Positions 44,515-53,442 of a DNA stretch of 64,000 bases are shown piece by piece. The notes below the pieces were generated by a model. That model saw only the letters and a program-made list of their open reading frames with translations. It was not told the origin of the DNA and ran no database searches. The stretch is from Rhizobium terricola (GTDB lineage: Bacteria; Pseudomonadota; Alphaproteobacteria; Rhizobiales; Rhizobiaceae), in the NCBI RefSeq assembly GCF_012927355.1, contig NZ_JABBGK010000001.1, positions 862,649 to 926,648 of the forward strand, read 5' to 3'. The position numbers were made by a program, and so were the translations under genes. Positions within the stretch are counted from its first letter, which is position 1. Every line of letters starts with the position of its first letter.

Positions 44515-44539
44515 AAAGGCCGGCCGCAAGCCGGCCTTT
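44515..44539. terminator. Bidirectional terminator after the chemoreceptor gene
   Basis: AAAGGCCGGC (44515-44524) pairs perfectly with GCCGGCCTTT (44530-44539) around CGCAA, with CTCGTTTC beyond. It can serve both the chemoreceptor and the convergent DUF2865 gene. Confidence 0.85.
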
Positions 44540-44570
44540 CTCGTTTCAAACGCTGCGGATTGGCCGACAG

Positions 44571-45641
44571 TCACTGCTGGACAGGCTGCGGGCCGGGCAA
44601 TGCGGGGTTCTTGAGGTCGATGCTGCTGGTTTCCTTGGGCAGGAAGGTCGGTCCGACCTGGCGGACATGGGCGGCATTCGGATCGTAGACCCGATCCTCG
44701 ATCGGTTTTTCCGCGGCGGTCGCAGGCGGTTTGACACCCTTCTTCGCCTGGCTTTCTGCTCCACCCATTTCGATCACGGCCTTGCCGTCGGCCGGATGTC
44801 TCTGTCCGGCCGTGCCCGTGCCGCGCATCTTCCGATAATAGGTGGTGAGATCGCAGCCGCAGGCCGGTTGCTCGCCGCTCTGGCGGTTGAGATAGGCGAA
44901 GGCATTCGGGAGGCTGCGATAAGGCTCTCCCGTTTCGGCCGAGACCATGTCGGCCGATTCTTCCGTACTGATCGCGTGAAAGAAGAGTTCGGTCTCGGTG
45001 TTCGGACACATCTGTTCGCAGACCTGCGCGTCACGGCGGAAGCTGAGCGGGGAGGTTCCCGACGAGATCGGGAAGAAGGCGCCGTCGCAGGTGCGGACGC
45101 AGAGTGTGCGAAGATTGCCCTGGCCGGCAAGGGCCATGAAGCGGGCGGTGTTTTCCGGATCAAGGGGCTGCGGTCCCTCGGCGCCGGGGGGCGTCAAGTC
45201 GGCTTCGTCGACCGGCGGTGGCTCGGCGTTGCAGCCATTGTCTTCCAGAGCCGCAAGCAGCCGAAGTCTCGCAGGATTTTCGCCAATGCTCTCGCGCCCG
45301 GCCGCATCGCGTTTTGCGGCGAGATCCTGCCTGTTTGTCTCCATGCGGGACAGAGCCTCTGAGAGCTCGCCGCATTGTGTGGTCCCGTCGGCGCGATACT
45401 GCACGACCGAACCGTCGCACCGCAGGCTTCGCATGTCCTGGCGGACCTTGCGGATCTCCAGGTTCTGTCGAGCAATGGCGCTCGAATAGCGCCGCACGGC
45501 CGCGGTGTCGACGATCACTTCCGGGACGGCAGAGAGGCGCAGCCTGAGGCCCTCGCACACGGCGGATGTCTGCGCTGCCACGGGCTGGCAGAACATCAGA
45601 GCGGCAAGCGCCAGCGGCAGTCGGCTCCTGAGATCGTGCAA
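44571..45641 (-). CDS. DUF2865 exported protein
   Basis: A 356-residue protein with a signal peptide (about 1-23, ALAALMFCQPVAAQ). The DUF2865 core is LRTLCVRTCDGAFFPISSGT (about 176-195), with paired Cys in VCEQMCPNTE and ACGCD; the many cysteines suggest disulfides in the periplasm. An earlier helical part (about 40-120) is coiled-coil-like. The start is a TTG at 45641 with GGGGA upstream. The family is typical of Rhizobiales and has no proven role. Confidence 0.82.
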   Translation of the reverse strand: MHDLRSRLPLALAALMFCQPVAAQTSAVCEGLRLRLSAVPEVIVDTAAVRRYSSAIARQNLEIRKVRQDMRSLRCDGSVVQYRADGTTQCGELSEALSRMETNRQDLAAKRDAAGRESIGENPARLRLLAALEDNGCNAEPPPVDEADLTPPGAEGPQPLDPENTARFMALAGQGNLRTLCVRTCDGAFFPISSGTSPLSFRRDAQVCEQMCPNTETELFFHAISTEESADMVSAETGEPYRSLPNAFAYLNRQSGEQPACGCDLTTYYRKMRGTGTAGQRHPADGKAVIEMGGAESQAKKGVKPPATAAEKPIEDRVYDPNAAHVRQVGPTFLPKETSSIDLKNPALPGPQPVQQ

Positions 45642-45801
45642 TTCGTATCCCCGATTGGCGTTGCGTGGCGCCGAAGCGGCGCCCGAGTGCCTGTAGGTGC
45701 TCGCATATTAGTTTGCACAGCACAATGCGCCAACCGGGAACACGAAATTGTGTTAACGGGCGGACGCCGTCGTCTTTCGGCGTCGGCGACCGTCGATACG
45801 A

Positions 45802-46443
45802 TCAGGCGGCGCGCGCCTGTTCGACGGACAGAGGTTCGGCGAGAACGGAGCCTTCGATCCCGGCCACCGCCTTCATACGCTCCAGTAGTTGCGGGTTAAC
45901 CTCCCAGGCAATCGCGACGGCGTGAACCGAGCCGATCTTGTGGGGCGCACCGATGCGTTCGCCGGGGCAACCCATGCGGCGGAACATGCGCTCAAGAAAG
46001 ACGTCGGTCACCGTGACGATCCGGTCGAGGCCTGAAGCGAGGCCGAGTTCGCCGACGCCACACATCAGTTCGGCGGCGGTGATCGTCACCTGGTTCGAGG
46101 CGCGATCCTGGGAGATGTCAGGATCGATGCAGAAGCGGCTCGATTCCCAGATGCCGTGCTGCCGGATGGCGGGTTGGCCGTCCAGCAGGATCGGGAAGGT
46201 GTCGTCGAGCATGTTGGGACCGAGCGTCGGCAGCAGCCTCAGCGCCCCGCGCAACGCACCGCTGTCGGAATAGGACAGCACGTAGACCGGATTGGCATCG
46301 TCATAGTGGTCGATCTCCCAGTCTTCGACGACGTTGACGTCCCAGCGGAGCAGATCGTGAAAGACACGCTTGCGAAGCCGATGCATGGCAGAAATTTTGA
46401 GTGGTTGGCGGTGGCGCCCGGCGCCGTTGATGACCTTGATCAT
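45802..46443 (-). CDS. Acyl-homoserine-lactone synthase (LuxI family)
   Basis: A 213-residue autoinducer synthase joining an acyl-ACP chain to S-adenosylmethionine. Invariant residues are present: HRLRKRVFHDLLRWDV (Arg, Phe, Trp at about 24-37), DHYDD (about 45-49), GALRLLPTLGPNML (about 65-78), and WESSRF (about 98-103). The ATG at 46443 has GGGAGA 6 bp upstream. A lux-box palindrome lies 56-75 bp upstream, and the LuxR-type gene precedes it on the same strand. Acyl chain length cannot be told. Confidence 0.93.
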   Translation of the reverse strand: MIKVINGAGRHRQPLKISAMHRLRKRVFHDLLRWDVNVVEDWEIDHYDDANPVYVLSYSDSGALRGALRLLPTLGPNMLDDTFPILLDGQPAIRQHGIWESSRFCIDPDISQDRASNQVTITAAELMCGVGELGLASGLDRIVTVTDVFLERMFRRMGCPGERIGAPHKIGSVHAVAIAWEVNPQLLERMKAVAGIEGSVLAEPLSVEQARAA

Positions 46444-46498
46444 TCCAGTCTCCCTGTTCGAGTGGCGACTGGAAGATGGTGCAGGGCAGCAAAAATAA

Positions 46499-46518
46499 AA
46501 CTGTCGGTAGAGACAGGT
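46499..46518 (-). promoter_or_regulatory. lux box upstream of the AHL synthase gene
   Basis: On the minus strand ACCTGTCTCTACCGACAGTT is a 20-bp imperfect palindrome closely matching the lux-box form ACCTGT-N-ACAGGT. It is centred about 65 bp before the luxI-type start; an AT-rich TTTTATTTTT just downstream can serve as -10 region. The adjacent LuxR-type protein with its AHL is the likely activator, giving positive feedback. Confidence 0.75.
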
Positions 46519-46570
46519 GTTGTCCATGCAATTTTTAATTATCCTGCGGGCGGCGACGCCGGTGCCGCGA

Positions 46571-47314
46571 TCAGCGGATGTCCGGGCCGGGAAGCAGGCC
46601 GCGCCACGATGCTTCCGCGACGGCCTGCGTGTTGGAAACGACGTCAAGCTTCTGCCGGGCATTCGCCATGAAGTAGCGGACCGTGCGTTCGCTGATGCCG
46701 AGGATGACGGCGATTTCCCAGTAGCTCTTGCCGGCGGCGGACCAGTATAGCGTCTCGCGTTCGCGGCGCGTGAGGCGCGGGGTGTCGAGGTGCTCGATGC
46801 GATCGCCACCGGAGCGCAGCAGGGTGGCATGGAAGGCGATGGCGAGGGACTGGAGGTCGCGATCGTGCTGTCTGCGGAAACGGCGCCAGTCGCCGCTGTC
46901 GGTGTCCATCTGGATGGCGAAGAGGGCCTGGCGACCTTCGCGGGATTTCAAAGGATAGGAGACACCGCAAGCGGCGATGCCAAGGTTTGCTGCCAGCGCA
47001 TCGAGCCCGTCGCGCTCGGGCGAGCCGTGCGCCAGATGCGACCAGTCGAGCGGCGCGACGGCGGCCAGCGCCTTGCGCAGAGGCGGTTCGATGAGGGATG
47101 CACCGAGTGCCTTTGCGTCGCGGACTGCGGCGGGGCCGAAGGTGTGGTGCAGTCGATGCGACTTGATGCCGGCGCGTGAAGACATCGCGTCGACGTAGAG
47201 GATGTGCGCGATACCGAAAGCCGCCTGCATCTTTCTGAAGAAAAGCTGCGGCTTCAACGCCTTCTGCCTTTCCATCCAGTCCAGCACGTCGAAGTAGCCG
47301 CCCTGGTTCGCCAT
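46571..47314 (-). CDS. LuxR-family AHL-responsive transcriptional regulator
   Basis: A 247-residue regulator. The N-terminal autoinducer-binding domain covers about 15-165, with a divergent ligand pocket (HHTFGPAA, LDWSHL, GIAACGVSYPLKSREGRQAL). The C-terminal LuxR HTH (about 180-240) is clear: LTRRERETLYWSAAGKSYWE and ILGISERTVRYFMANARQKL. Start at 47314 (MANQGG) with AGGG upstream. It lies 127 bp upstream of the AHL synthase gene in the same direction, the luxR-luxI layout of several rhizobial systems. Confidence 0.92.
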   Translation of the reverse strand: MANQGGYFDVLDWMERQKALKPQLFFRKMQAAFGIAHILYVDAMSSRAGIKSHRLHHTFGPAAVRDAKALGASLIEPPLRKALAAVAPLDWSHLAHGSPERDGLDALAANLGIAACGVSYPLKSREGRQALFAIQMDTDSGDWRRFRRQHDRDLQSLAIAFHATLLRSGGDRIEHLDTPRLTRRERETLYWSAAGKSYWEIAVILGISERTVRYFMANARQKLDVVSNTQAVAEASWRGLLPGPDIR

Positions 47315-47433
47315 TCCCGGAACCCTGCAAAACATGGGGTCAAGAGTGGGCGCCGGCCGACGTGCTGTCCAGCGGCTATTTCAGCGCCTGCACAACTTGA
47401 CTGTCGCGCGGCGTTCGGCGGAGGGCAGGAAGT

Positions 47434-47457
47434 CTCGGGGGACAGGGCCCCCGCGAG
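47434..47457 (-). terminator. Hairpin after the malic enzyme gene
   Basis: CTCGGGGG (47434-47441) pairs with CCCC-CGAG (47449-47457, one bulged G) around a 7-nt loop, about 11-34 bp after the malic enzyme stop. The minus-strand side shows only ACTTCCTG, so it is a weak or Rho-assisted terminator. It also insulates malic enzyme from luxR. Confidence 0.45.
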
Positions 47458-47467
47458 GCTTAAGGGA

Positions 47468-49780
47468 TCACTCCGATTTCTGGGCCTCGACCACGGCTAG
47501 GGCGGCCATGTTGACGACGCCGCGCGAGGTCACCGAGGTGGAGAGCACGTGGGCCGGCAGGGCGGCGCCGAGCAGGATCGGGCCGACATGCAGCGCGTCC
47601 ATCATCGTGCGCACGATGCCGAGCGAAATATTGGCAGCGTCGAGATTCGGGAAGACCAGCAGATTGGCCTCGCCGGTCAGGGCGCTGTCGGGCATGGCGC
47701 GCTTGCGCAGCGATTCCGAAAGTGCCGAACCACCCTGCATTTCGCCGTCGACCTCGAGTTCGGGTGCGCGCTCGCGGAGGAGCTGGAGCGCTTCGCGCAT
47801 CTTGCGGGCGCTGTCCGAATCGCGCGAGCCGAAATTCGAATGCGATACGAGGGCGGCGCGCGGGGTGATACCGAAGCGGCGGATTTCCTCGGCGGCCAGC
47901 ACCGTCATCTCGGCGATCTCGGCGGCGGACGGATTATAGGTGACGAAGGTGTCGGTGAAGAAGATCGCGCCGCGCTGGGAGATCAGCAGGCTGAGGCCGG
48001 AGAACGAGCTCACGCCCGGCTTCTTGCCGATGATCTGGCGCACGTCGCGCAGGTGGCGGTCGAAACGACCCTCGACGCCGCAGATCAGGGCATCGGCGTC
48101 GCCGCGGCGCACCGCGAGCGCTCCGATCACCGTGTTGTTGGTGCGCACGATCGTGCGAGCCGCTTCCGGGTTGATGCCGGCGCGGCCGACCAGGGCGAAA
48201 TAGTCATCGACATATTCGCGGTAGCGCGGATCGTCTTCCGGGTTGACCAGATCAAAATCCGTACCAGGGCGGATGCGCAGGCCGAAGCGTTCGAGGCGGC
48301 TCTGGATGATGTGCGGGCGGCCGACGAGGATCGGCTTGCCGATGCCTTCTTCCAACAGGACCTGGGCGGCGCGCAGGACGCGCTCATCTTCGCCTTCGGC
48401 GAAGATGACCCGCTTCTGGACCGCCTTCTTGGCGGCCGCGAAGATCGGCTTCATGACGAAGCCGGAGCGGAAGACGAAGCGGTTGAGCTGGTCGAGATAG
48501 GTGTCGAAGTCGGTGATAGGCCTGCGTGCGACGCCGCTCTCGGCGGCGGCTTTGGCGACCGCCGGTGCGATGCGCAGGATCAGGCGCGGGTCGAAGGGCG
48601 AGGGGATCAGGTAGTTCGGTCCGAAGGTCGGCGATTCGCCGGAATAGGCGCGAGCCGCGACCTCGGACACTTCTTCACGGGCAAGTGCCGCAATCGCACG
48701 CACCGCCGCCATCTTCATCTCTTCGTTGATCGTGGTCGCGCCGCAATCGAGCGCACCGCGGAAGATGTAGGGGAAGCAGAGGACGTTGTTGACCTGGTTG
48801 GCGAAGTCGGAGCGACCCGTGCAGATCATCGCGTCGGGACGGGCGGCGCGGGCGAGATCCGGCATGATTTCCGGCGTCGGATTGGCGAGCGCCATGATCA
48901 GCGGCTTTTCCGCCATCTTCAAGAGCAGTTCCGGCTTCAGCACGCCTGCGGCGGAAAGACCGAGGAAGACGTCGGCCCCCTCGATCGATTCCGCCAGCAC
49001 CCGCTTGTCGCTGTCCTGGGCATAGATCGACTTCCAGCGGTCCATCAGGACCTCGCGGCCGACATAGACGAGACCCTCGATGTCGTGGACCCAGATGTTT
49101 TCGCGGCGCGCGCCGAGCGTTACCAGAAGGTTGAGGCAGGCGAGGGCGGCCGCGCCGGCACCAGAGGCGACGATCTTGACGTCCTCGATCTTCTTGCCGG
49201 CGAGTTCGAGGCCGTTGAGGATCGCGGCGGCGACGATGATCGCGGTGCCGTGCTGATCGTCGTGGAAGACCGGGATGTTCATCTTGTCGCGCAGCTGCTG
49301 CTCGACCTCAAAACATTCCGGAGCCTTGATGTCCTCCAGATTGATGCCGCCGAAGGTCGGTTCGAGCGCCGACACGGTGGACACCATCGAGTCGACCGTG
49401 TTGGCGTCGATCTCGATGTCGAAGACGTCGATGCCTGCGAATTTTTTGAAGAGAACGGCCTTGCCTTCCATGACCGGCTTGGAGGCGAGAGGCCCGATAT
49501 TGCCGAGGCCGAGAACGGCGGTGCCGTTGGAGATGACGGCGACGAGGTTGCCGCGGGCGGTGTAATCGGCCGCGGTTTCCGGTTCGTCGCGGATCGCCAG
49601 GCAAGGCGCGGCAACGCCGGGCGAATAGGCAAGCGCGAGGTCGCGCTGGTTGCCGAGCGGCTTGGTCGCCTGGATTTCGAGTTTTCCGGGCCGCGGATAG
49701 CGGTGATAGAAAAGCGCCTGTTCATCGAGGTCCGCCATGGCGGTCGTCGGTTGCGGCTTGTTCTTGTCTTGGGAATTCAT
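47468..49780 (-). CDS. maeB: Malic enzyme fused to a phosphotransacetylase-like domain
   Basis: A 770-residue protein. The N-terminal malic enzyme (about 1-430) decarboxylates malate to pyruvate: YSPGVAAPC (about 52-60), [20 protein letters not shown] (about 153-172), nucleotide-binding [14 protein letters not shown] (about 204-217) and NPTPEI (about 302-307). The C-terminal part (about 440-765) is phosphate acetyltransferase-like and probably regulatory, since rhizobial Dme and Tme have the same layout; Dme feeds pyruvate during growth on C4 acids. Which cofactor is used is not clear. Start at 49780; MADLDEQ at 49738 is an alternative. Confidence 0.93.
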   Translation of the reverse strand: MNSQDKNKPQPTTAMADLDEQALFYHRYPRPGKLEIQATKPLGNQRDLALAYSPGVAAPCLAIRDEPETAADYTARGNLVAVISNGTAVLGLGNIGPLASKPVMEGKAVLFKKFAGIDVFDIEIDANTVDSMVSTVSALEPTFGGINLEDIKAPECFEVEQQLRDKMNIPVFHDDQHGTAIIVAAAILNGLELAGKKIEDVKIVASGAGAAALACLNLLVTLGARRENIWVHDIEGLVYVGREVLMDRWKSIYAQDSDKRVLAESIEGADVFLGLSAAGVLKPELLLKMAEKPLIMALANPTPEIMPDLARAARPDAMICTGRSDFANQVNNVLCFPYIFRGALDCGATTINEEMKMAAVRAIAALAREEVSEVAARAYSGESPTFGPNYLIPSPFDPRLILRIAPAVAKAAAESGVARRPITDFDTYLDQLNRFVFRSGFVMKPIFAAAKKAVQKRVIFAEGEDERVLRAAQVLLEEGIGKPILVGRPHIIQSRLERFGLRIRPGTDFDLVNPEDDPRYREYVDDYFALVGRAGINPEAARTIVRTNNTVIGALAVRRGDADALICGVEGRFDRHLRDVRQIIGKKPGVSSFSGLSLLISQRGAIFFTDTFVTYNPSAAEIAEMTVLAAEEIRRFGITPRAALVSHSNFGSRDSDSARKMREALQLLRERAPELEVDGEMQGGSALSESLRKRAMPDSALTGEANLLVFPNLDAANISLGIVRTMMDALHVGPILLGAALPAHVLSTSVTSRGVVNMAALAVVEAQKSE

Positions 49781-49939
49781 CGAGTCCACCGAACTTCTTC
49801 GTCCAAATCGAGTGTCTTGAATACACGAAAAGAAGTCGGGGGGAAGTGATTTTGACCGGTGCAAGGCGGCTATGCGCCATCGCCAAGGCTGAAGGAGCGA
49901 TGTCGGCGCGGTGGGGCGCAAGTGTCGGCGGCCCGCCGA

Positions 49940-49997
49940 AGCCCTCGTTTTTCGAGGGCTGAATTCCGCGCCGCTCGGGAGGCGGAAGGCGCGGAAT
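49940..49997. other. Two hairpins in the gap between malic enzyme and lipoprotein genes
   Basis: AGCCCTCG (49940-49947) and CGAGGGCT (49953-49960) pair perfectly around TTTTT. Directly after, ATTCCGCGCC (49963-49972) pairs with GGCGCGGAAT (49988-49997). They stand 34-92 bp after the lipoprotein stop on the minus strand and may act as its terminator, though no T-run lies on the minus side. The rest of the 49781-50031 gap shows no gene. Confidence 0.55.
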
Positions 49998-50031
49998 CAG
50001 GTCGTCCTGGGGCGGCGGTGCCGTCCCGACG

Positions 50032-50238
50032 TCAGATACCAGGCGAGATAAGCGGTGGCTGCGAGGTCGAACGCATGCTGTACTTGAAGTTGGGGCACTT
50101 CGACGAAGCGGGTGCCTTGTTCAGCTTGATTTCGCAATCGGCCTGCTTTGCTGCGGGCGCGGAGGCGGTGGTCTGCGTGGTCTGCGAGCAGCCGGCGAGG
50201 GCGGCACAAACTACTCCGATGACAACGATCTTCTTCAC
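50032..50238 (-). CDS. Small lipoprotein (68 residues)
   Basis: A GTG start at 50238 with AGGAGAT upstream gives 68 residues: a lipoprotein signal KKIVVIGVVCAALAGC (lipobox LAGC, Cys at 17) and a short Thr/Ala-rich tail with two further Cys (QADCEIKLNKAPASSKC). It is anchored in the outer or inner membrane. I know no function. It is divergent from the TetR gene, and the palindrome at 50336 lies between them, so the TetR protein may control it. Confidence 0.75.
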   Translation of the reverse strand: MKKIVVIGVVCAALAGCSQTTQTTASAPAAKQADCEIKLNKAPASSKCPNFKYSMRSTSQPPLISPGI

Positions 50239-50335
50239 GGGGGGATCTCCTGAATTCCTGTCTGAACCGGCCCAGCGCCGGTGGGAGGATGTTTGCGATA
50301 GCAAATGTTGAAGCGCTGAGCTTTCGAGATCAATA

Positions 50336-50353
50336 TTGAACACATGTGTTCAA
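50336..50353. promoter_or_regulatory. Perfect 18-bp palindrome, candidate TetR operator
   Basis: TTGAACACATGTGTTCAA is a complete palindrome in the 242-bp gap between the divergent lipoprotein and TetR genes, 128 bp before the tetR start and 98 bp before the lipoprotein start. Length and form suit a TetR dimer site. Confidence 0.6.
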
Positions 50354-50480
50354 ATGTCAACGCTTGTGAGGTGCCTGCGACATTGCTACACATAGGCAGT
50401 GTCGCGGTGCATGCCGCCGCTTCAAGACGTTGCTTGGAGCCTCCGCGATTTATGGGACTGCTTTCAGAGGATTCCCGCCG

Positions 50481-51080
50481 ATGTCGGGCGCCAAATGCCG
50501 CATTCATGAAGCTGCCATGCGCCTCTTCGCCAGGAAGGGCGCGGACCGGGTGACGGTCAGCGATCTCGCCGAAGAGGCGGGGGTGGCGCGTGGAACGGTT
50601 TACAGCACCGTTCCCGATCCGGGCGCGCTGTTCGAGGAGATCGCCGGCGATCTCGCCAACGAAATGCAGGATCGGGTGCGGGCCAGCATGGTGGACATCA
50701 CCGACCCGCCGTGCCGTCTTTCCTGCGGCATCCGGCTCTTCATCCGGCGGGCCCACGAGGAGCCGCAATGGGGCCGGTTCATCGTGCATTTCGGTTTCAG
50801 CAACACGGCGCTGCGCGGCCTGCTGACCAGCGCGTCTGCGGGCGACCTGATGCAGGGCATTTCGAGCGGCCGCTACGCGATCCGCCCCGAGCAGGCGACG
50901 TCGCTGATGGCGATGATCGGCGGCGCGACGCTGTCGGGCATGATGCTGGTGCAGGAAGGCTACAAGACCTGGCGCGAGGCGAGCAGCGAAATCGCCGAAC
51001 TGATCCTCACCTCGCTCGGGATCGAGCGCGAGGAAGCCCGGCGTATCGCCGGGGAGGATCTTCCTGCGCTGGTCCATTGA
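50481..51080 (+). CDS. TetR-family transcriptional regulator
   Basis: A 199-residue regulator. The N-terminal HTH is at about 25-45 (VTVSDLAEEAGVARGTVYST), followed by a proline-containing variant of the usual helix 3 end (VPDPGALFEEIAGDL). The C-terminal ligand domain is helical, with MAMIGGATLSGMMLVQEG. AGAGGA precedes the ATG at 50481; the frame is open further upstream but without a site. It may act on its own promoter, the small lipoprotein and perhaps the LpxH-like gene downstream. Confidence 0.88.
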   Translation: MSGAKCRIHEAAMRLFARKGADRVTVSDLAEEAGVARGTVYSTVPDPGALFEEIAGDLANEMQDRVRASMVDITDPPCRLSCGIRLFIRRAHEEPQWGRFIVHFGFSNTALRGLLTSASAGDLMQGISSGRYAIRPEQATSLMAMIGGATLSGMMLVQEGYKTWREASSEIAELILTSLGIEREEARRIAGEDLPALVH

Positions 51081-51245
51081 CGCGGACTGCCTTGACAAGG
51101 AACGGTGCTGTCAGCCGGACCTTCCCCTTTTCGATCCAAATCGTTGCGACGCCTCCGGCATCGGACCATGATTCGCGCCTGTCATCATGCTGAAACACGA
51201 GTCTGATTTTAGGCACGTGGAAAACGACGGCAAAGGACGACGACC

Positions 51246-52094
51246 GTGACTGGTGAAACGGACATCCGGCAATTCAGGACCCTCTTCATCTCCGACGTGC
51301 ATCTCGGCTCCAAGGCGGCGAAGGCGGATTTTCTCATCGACTTCCTGCGCACGCATGAGGCGGAGACCATCTTCCTGGTCGGGGACATCGTCGACGGCTG
51401 GCGCCTCAAGCGCAGCTGGTACTGGCCGCAGGACTGCAACGACGTCGTCCAGAAGCTTCTGCGCAAGGCGCGCAAGGGCACCCGGATCGTCTATATTCCG
51501 GGCAATCACGACGAGTTCCTGCGCGGCTTTCCGGGCACTCATTTCGGCGGCATCGAGGTCGCCGAGCGGATGATCCACGAGACGGCGGACGGCAAGAAAT
51601 ACCTGGTCCTGCACGGTGACGAATTCGACGTCGTGGTTCGCAATGCCCGTCTTGTCGCCTATCTCGGCGACTGGGCCTATGACATGGCGATCAACATCAA
51701 CATCGCGCTGGCCGCGATCCGCCGCCGGCTCGGCATGCCGTACTGGTCGTTCTCCGCCTGGGCCAAGCTCCAGGTGAAGCAGGCGGTCAACTTCATCGGC
51801 GAGTTCCAGCGCGTGGTTGCGGAAGAAGCCCGCCGCAACGAGGTCGACGGCGTCATCTGCGGGCATATCCATCACGCGGTGATGGAAGACATCGACGGCA
51901 TCCATTACGTCAATACCGGCGACTGGGTCGAAAGCTGCACGGCGATCGCGGAACATCATGACGGCCGTTTCGAGCTGATCTCGTGGGGGCATCTGATCGC
52001 CAAGCCGGCGAAGCCGGTTGCGGCCCTGGTGCCGCCGGTCTCGCTGCCGCTGGCCATCGAAGCTGCCAAGAAGGAAGACGTCCAGGCTGCCTGA
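51246..52094 (+). CDS. LpxH-like metallophosphoesterase (UDP-2,3-diacylglucosamine diphosphatase family)
   Basis: A 282-residue calcineurin-like phosphoesterase of the COG2908 group. The five metal motifs are complete: ISDVHLG (about 15-21), GDIVDGW (46-52), GNHDE (86-90), LHGDEFD (about 122-128) and GHIHH (about 201-205). LpxH cleaves UDP-2,3-diacylglucosamine in lipid A synthesis, but alphaproteobacteria usually use LpxI for that, so this longer homologue may act on another lipid. The start is a GTG with AAGGA upstream. It lies upstream of the Mla-type lipid transport genes. Confidence 0.82.
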   Translation: MTGETDIRQFRTLFISDVHLGSKAAKADFLIDFLRTHEAETIFLVGDIVDGWRLKRSWYWPQDCNDVVQKLLRKARKGTRIVYIPGNHDEFLRGFPGTHFGGIEVAERMIHETADGKKYLVLHGDEFDVVVRNARLVAYLGDWAYDMAININIALAAIRRRLGMPYWSFSAWAKLQVKQAVNFIGEFQRVVAEEARRNEVDGVICGHIHHAVMEDIDGIHYVNTGDWVESCTAIAEHHDGRFELISWGHLIAKPAKPVAALVPPVSLPLAIEAAKKEDVQAA

Positions 52095-52265
52095 GACGGA
52101 TTTTACCGGATCGCAGACCGATAGGACCAGTTTTCGTTGTGGCTTGAGGGTGACGGCCCGGGATAAACGCCGCCCGAAGGATTTCCTTGCCGGTCTGTCT
52201 GGCTATACTGCGCCATCGAGTGATTTGCGCCGCAGCGCCGGAATGTCCGGACCTGGCACGCAAGC

Positions 52266-53432
52266 GTGGAAGTTGTCAGGACCTTGAAGTCGATTCACCC
52301 AGAAAGCGCTGCGATCGAGATCGACGAGCTGCCCGGCGACGGGCATCGCATCCGGCTGTCCGGCGCCTGGCGCAACAACAGCCTCGGGACGCTTCTACAG
52401 AGCAACGGCCGCCTCGTTCCCGCATCCGGCGATGCGCCGGTCGAAATCGACCTTTCCGCCGTTTCCGATATGGACCTCGCCGGTGCCTGGCTCGTGCGCC
52501 GCTACATGGCGACCCGGCAGGCCGAGGGAAGTCCCGTCAAGCTCACCGGTGCCTCGCGCAACATGCGCGAACTGATCGGCGCCCTGCCGGAGAGCGTCAA
52601 GGCACCTGCCGGCCCCGGTGCTCCGCTTCCCCTGTTCCAGCGCATATTCTCGCCGGTTGGCGAGGCCATGGTTGAACTCTGGCGCGACATGGTTGCGATG
52701 ATGTTCGTGCTCGGTTCGGCCGTGCACGGCGCCCAGACGAAGCTCGGGCGCGGCAGCGGCGTGTCGCCCGCCTCGGTCGTAACCCAGCTTGATCACATGG
52801 GTGTCAGGGCGGTGCCGATCATCGTGCTGATGTCCTTCCTGATCGGTGCGATCATCGCCCAGCAGGGCGCCTTCCAGCTGCGCTATTTCGGCGCCGAGGT
52901 CTTTGTCGTCGACCTGGTCGGCATCCTGCAGCTGCGCGAGATCGGCGTGCTTTTGACCGCGATCATGGTGGCCGGCCGCTCGGGCAGTGCGATCACGGCC
53001 GAGATCGGCTCGATGAAGATGCGCGAGGAGATCGACGCGCTGAAGGTCATCGGGCTCAATCCAATCGGTGTCCTGGTCTTTCCGCGCCTCGTGGCGCTGA
53101 CGGTTGCGTTGCCGCTTCTCACCATCGTTGCGAACTTCGCGGCGCTTTATGGTGCGGCGGTGGTCGCCTGGACCTATTCGGACATCACCTTCGACGTATT
53201 CACGACCCGCCTGCACGATGCGATCGACTATTCGACGGTTGCCTCGGGCATGATCAAGGCGCCGTTCATGGCGCTCATAATCGGGATCGTCTCGGCGGTC
53301 GAGGGCATGAAGGTCGGCGGCAGCGCCGAGTCGCTCGGCCGTCACGTCACGGCCTCCGTGGTGAAGTCGATCTTCGTCGTCATCCTCGTGGACGGGCTGT
53401 TTGCCATGTTCTACGCCGCCATCGATTTCTGA
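52266..53432 (+). CDS. mlaE: MlaE-type lipid ABC transporter permease with N-terminal STAS domain
   Basis: A 388-residue fusion. The first 115 residues form a STAS/MlaB-like domain (PVEIDLSAVSDMDLAGAWLV at about 59-78). The rest is the MlaE permease with about six hydrophobic segments and the family patterns QGAFQLRYFGAEVF (about 199-212), LREIGVLLTAIMVAGRSGSA (about 220-239) and EIDALKVIGLNPI (about 255-267). It forms the inner-membrane channel of the phospholipid (Mla) pathway keeping outer-membrane asymmetry. The GTG start at 52266 is uncertain. First of four coupled genes. Confidence 0.9.
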   Translation: MEVVRTLKSIHPESAAIEIDELPGDGHRIRLSGAWRNNSLGTLLQSNGRLVPASGDAPVEIDLSAVSDMDLAGAWLVRRYMATRQAEGSPVKLTGASRNMRELIGALPESVKAPAGPGAPLPLFQRIFSPVGEAMVELWRDMVAMMFVLGSAVHGAQTKLGRGSGVSPASVVTQLDHMGVRAVPIIVLMSFLIGAIIAQQGAFQLRYFGAEVFVVDLVGILQLREIGVLLTAIMVAGRSGSAITAEIGSMKMREEIDALKVIGLNPIGVLVFPRLVALTVALPLLTIVANFAALYGAAVVAWTYSDITFDVFTTRLHDAIDYSTVASGMIKAPFMALIIGIVSAVEGMKVGGSAESLGRHVTASVVKSIFVVILVDGLFAMFYAAIDF

Positions 53433-53442
53433 GGAGGACGGC

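Noticed and set aside
47549..49849. A 766-residue plus-strand frame opposite malic enzyme
   Set aside because: It is the antisense shadow of the malic enzyme gene; no domain or start signal, and malic enzyme motifs are clear on the minus strand.
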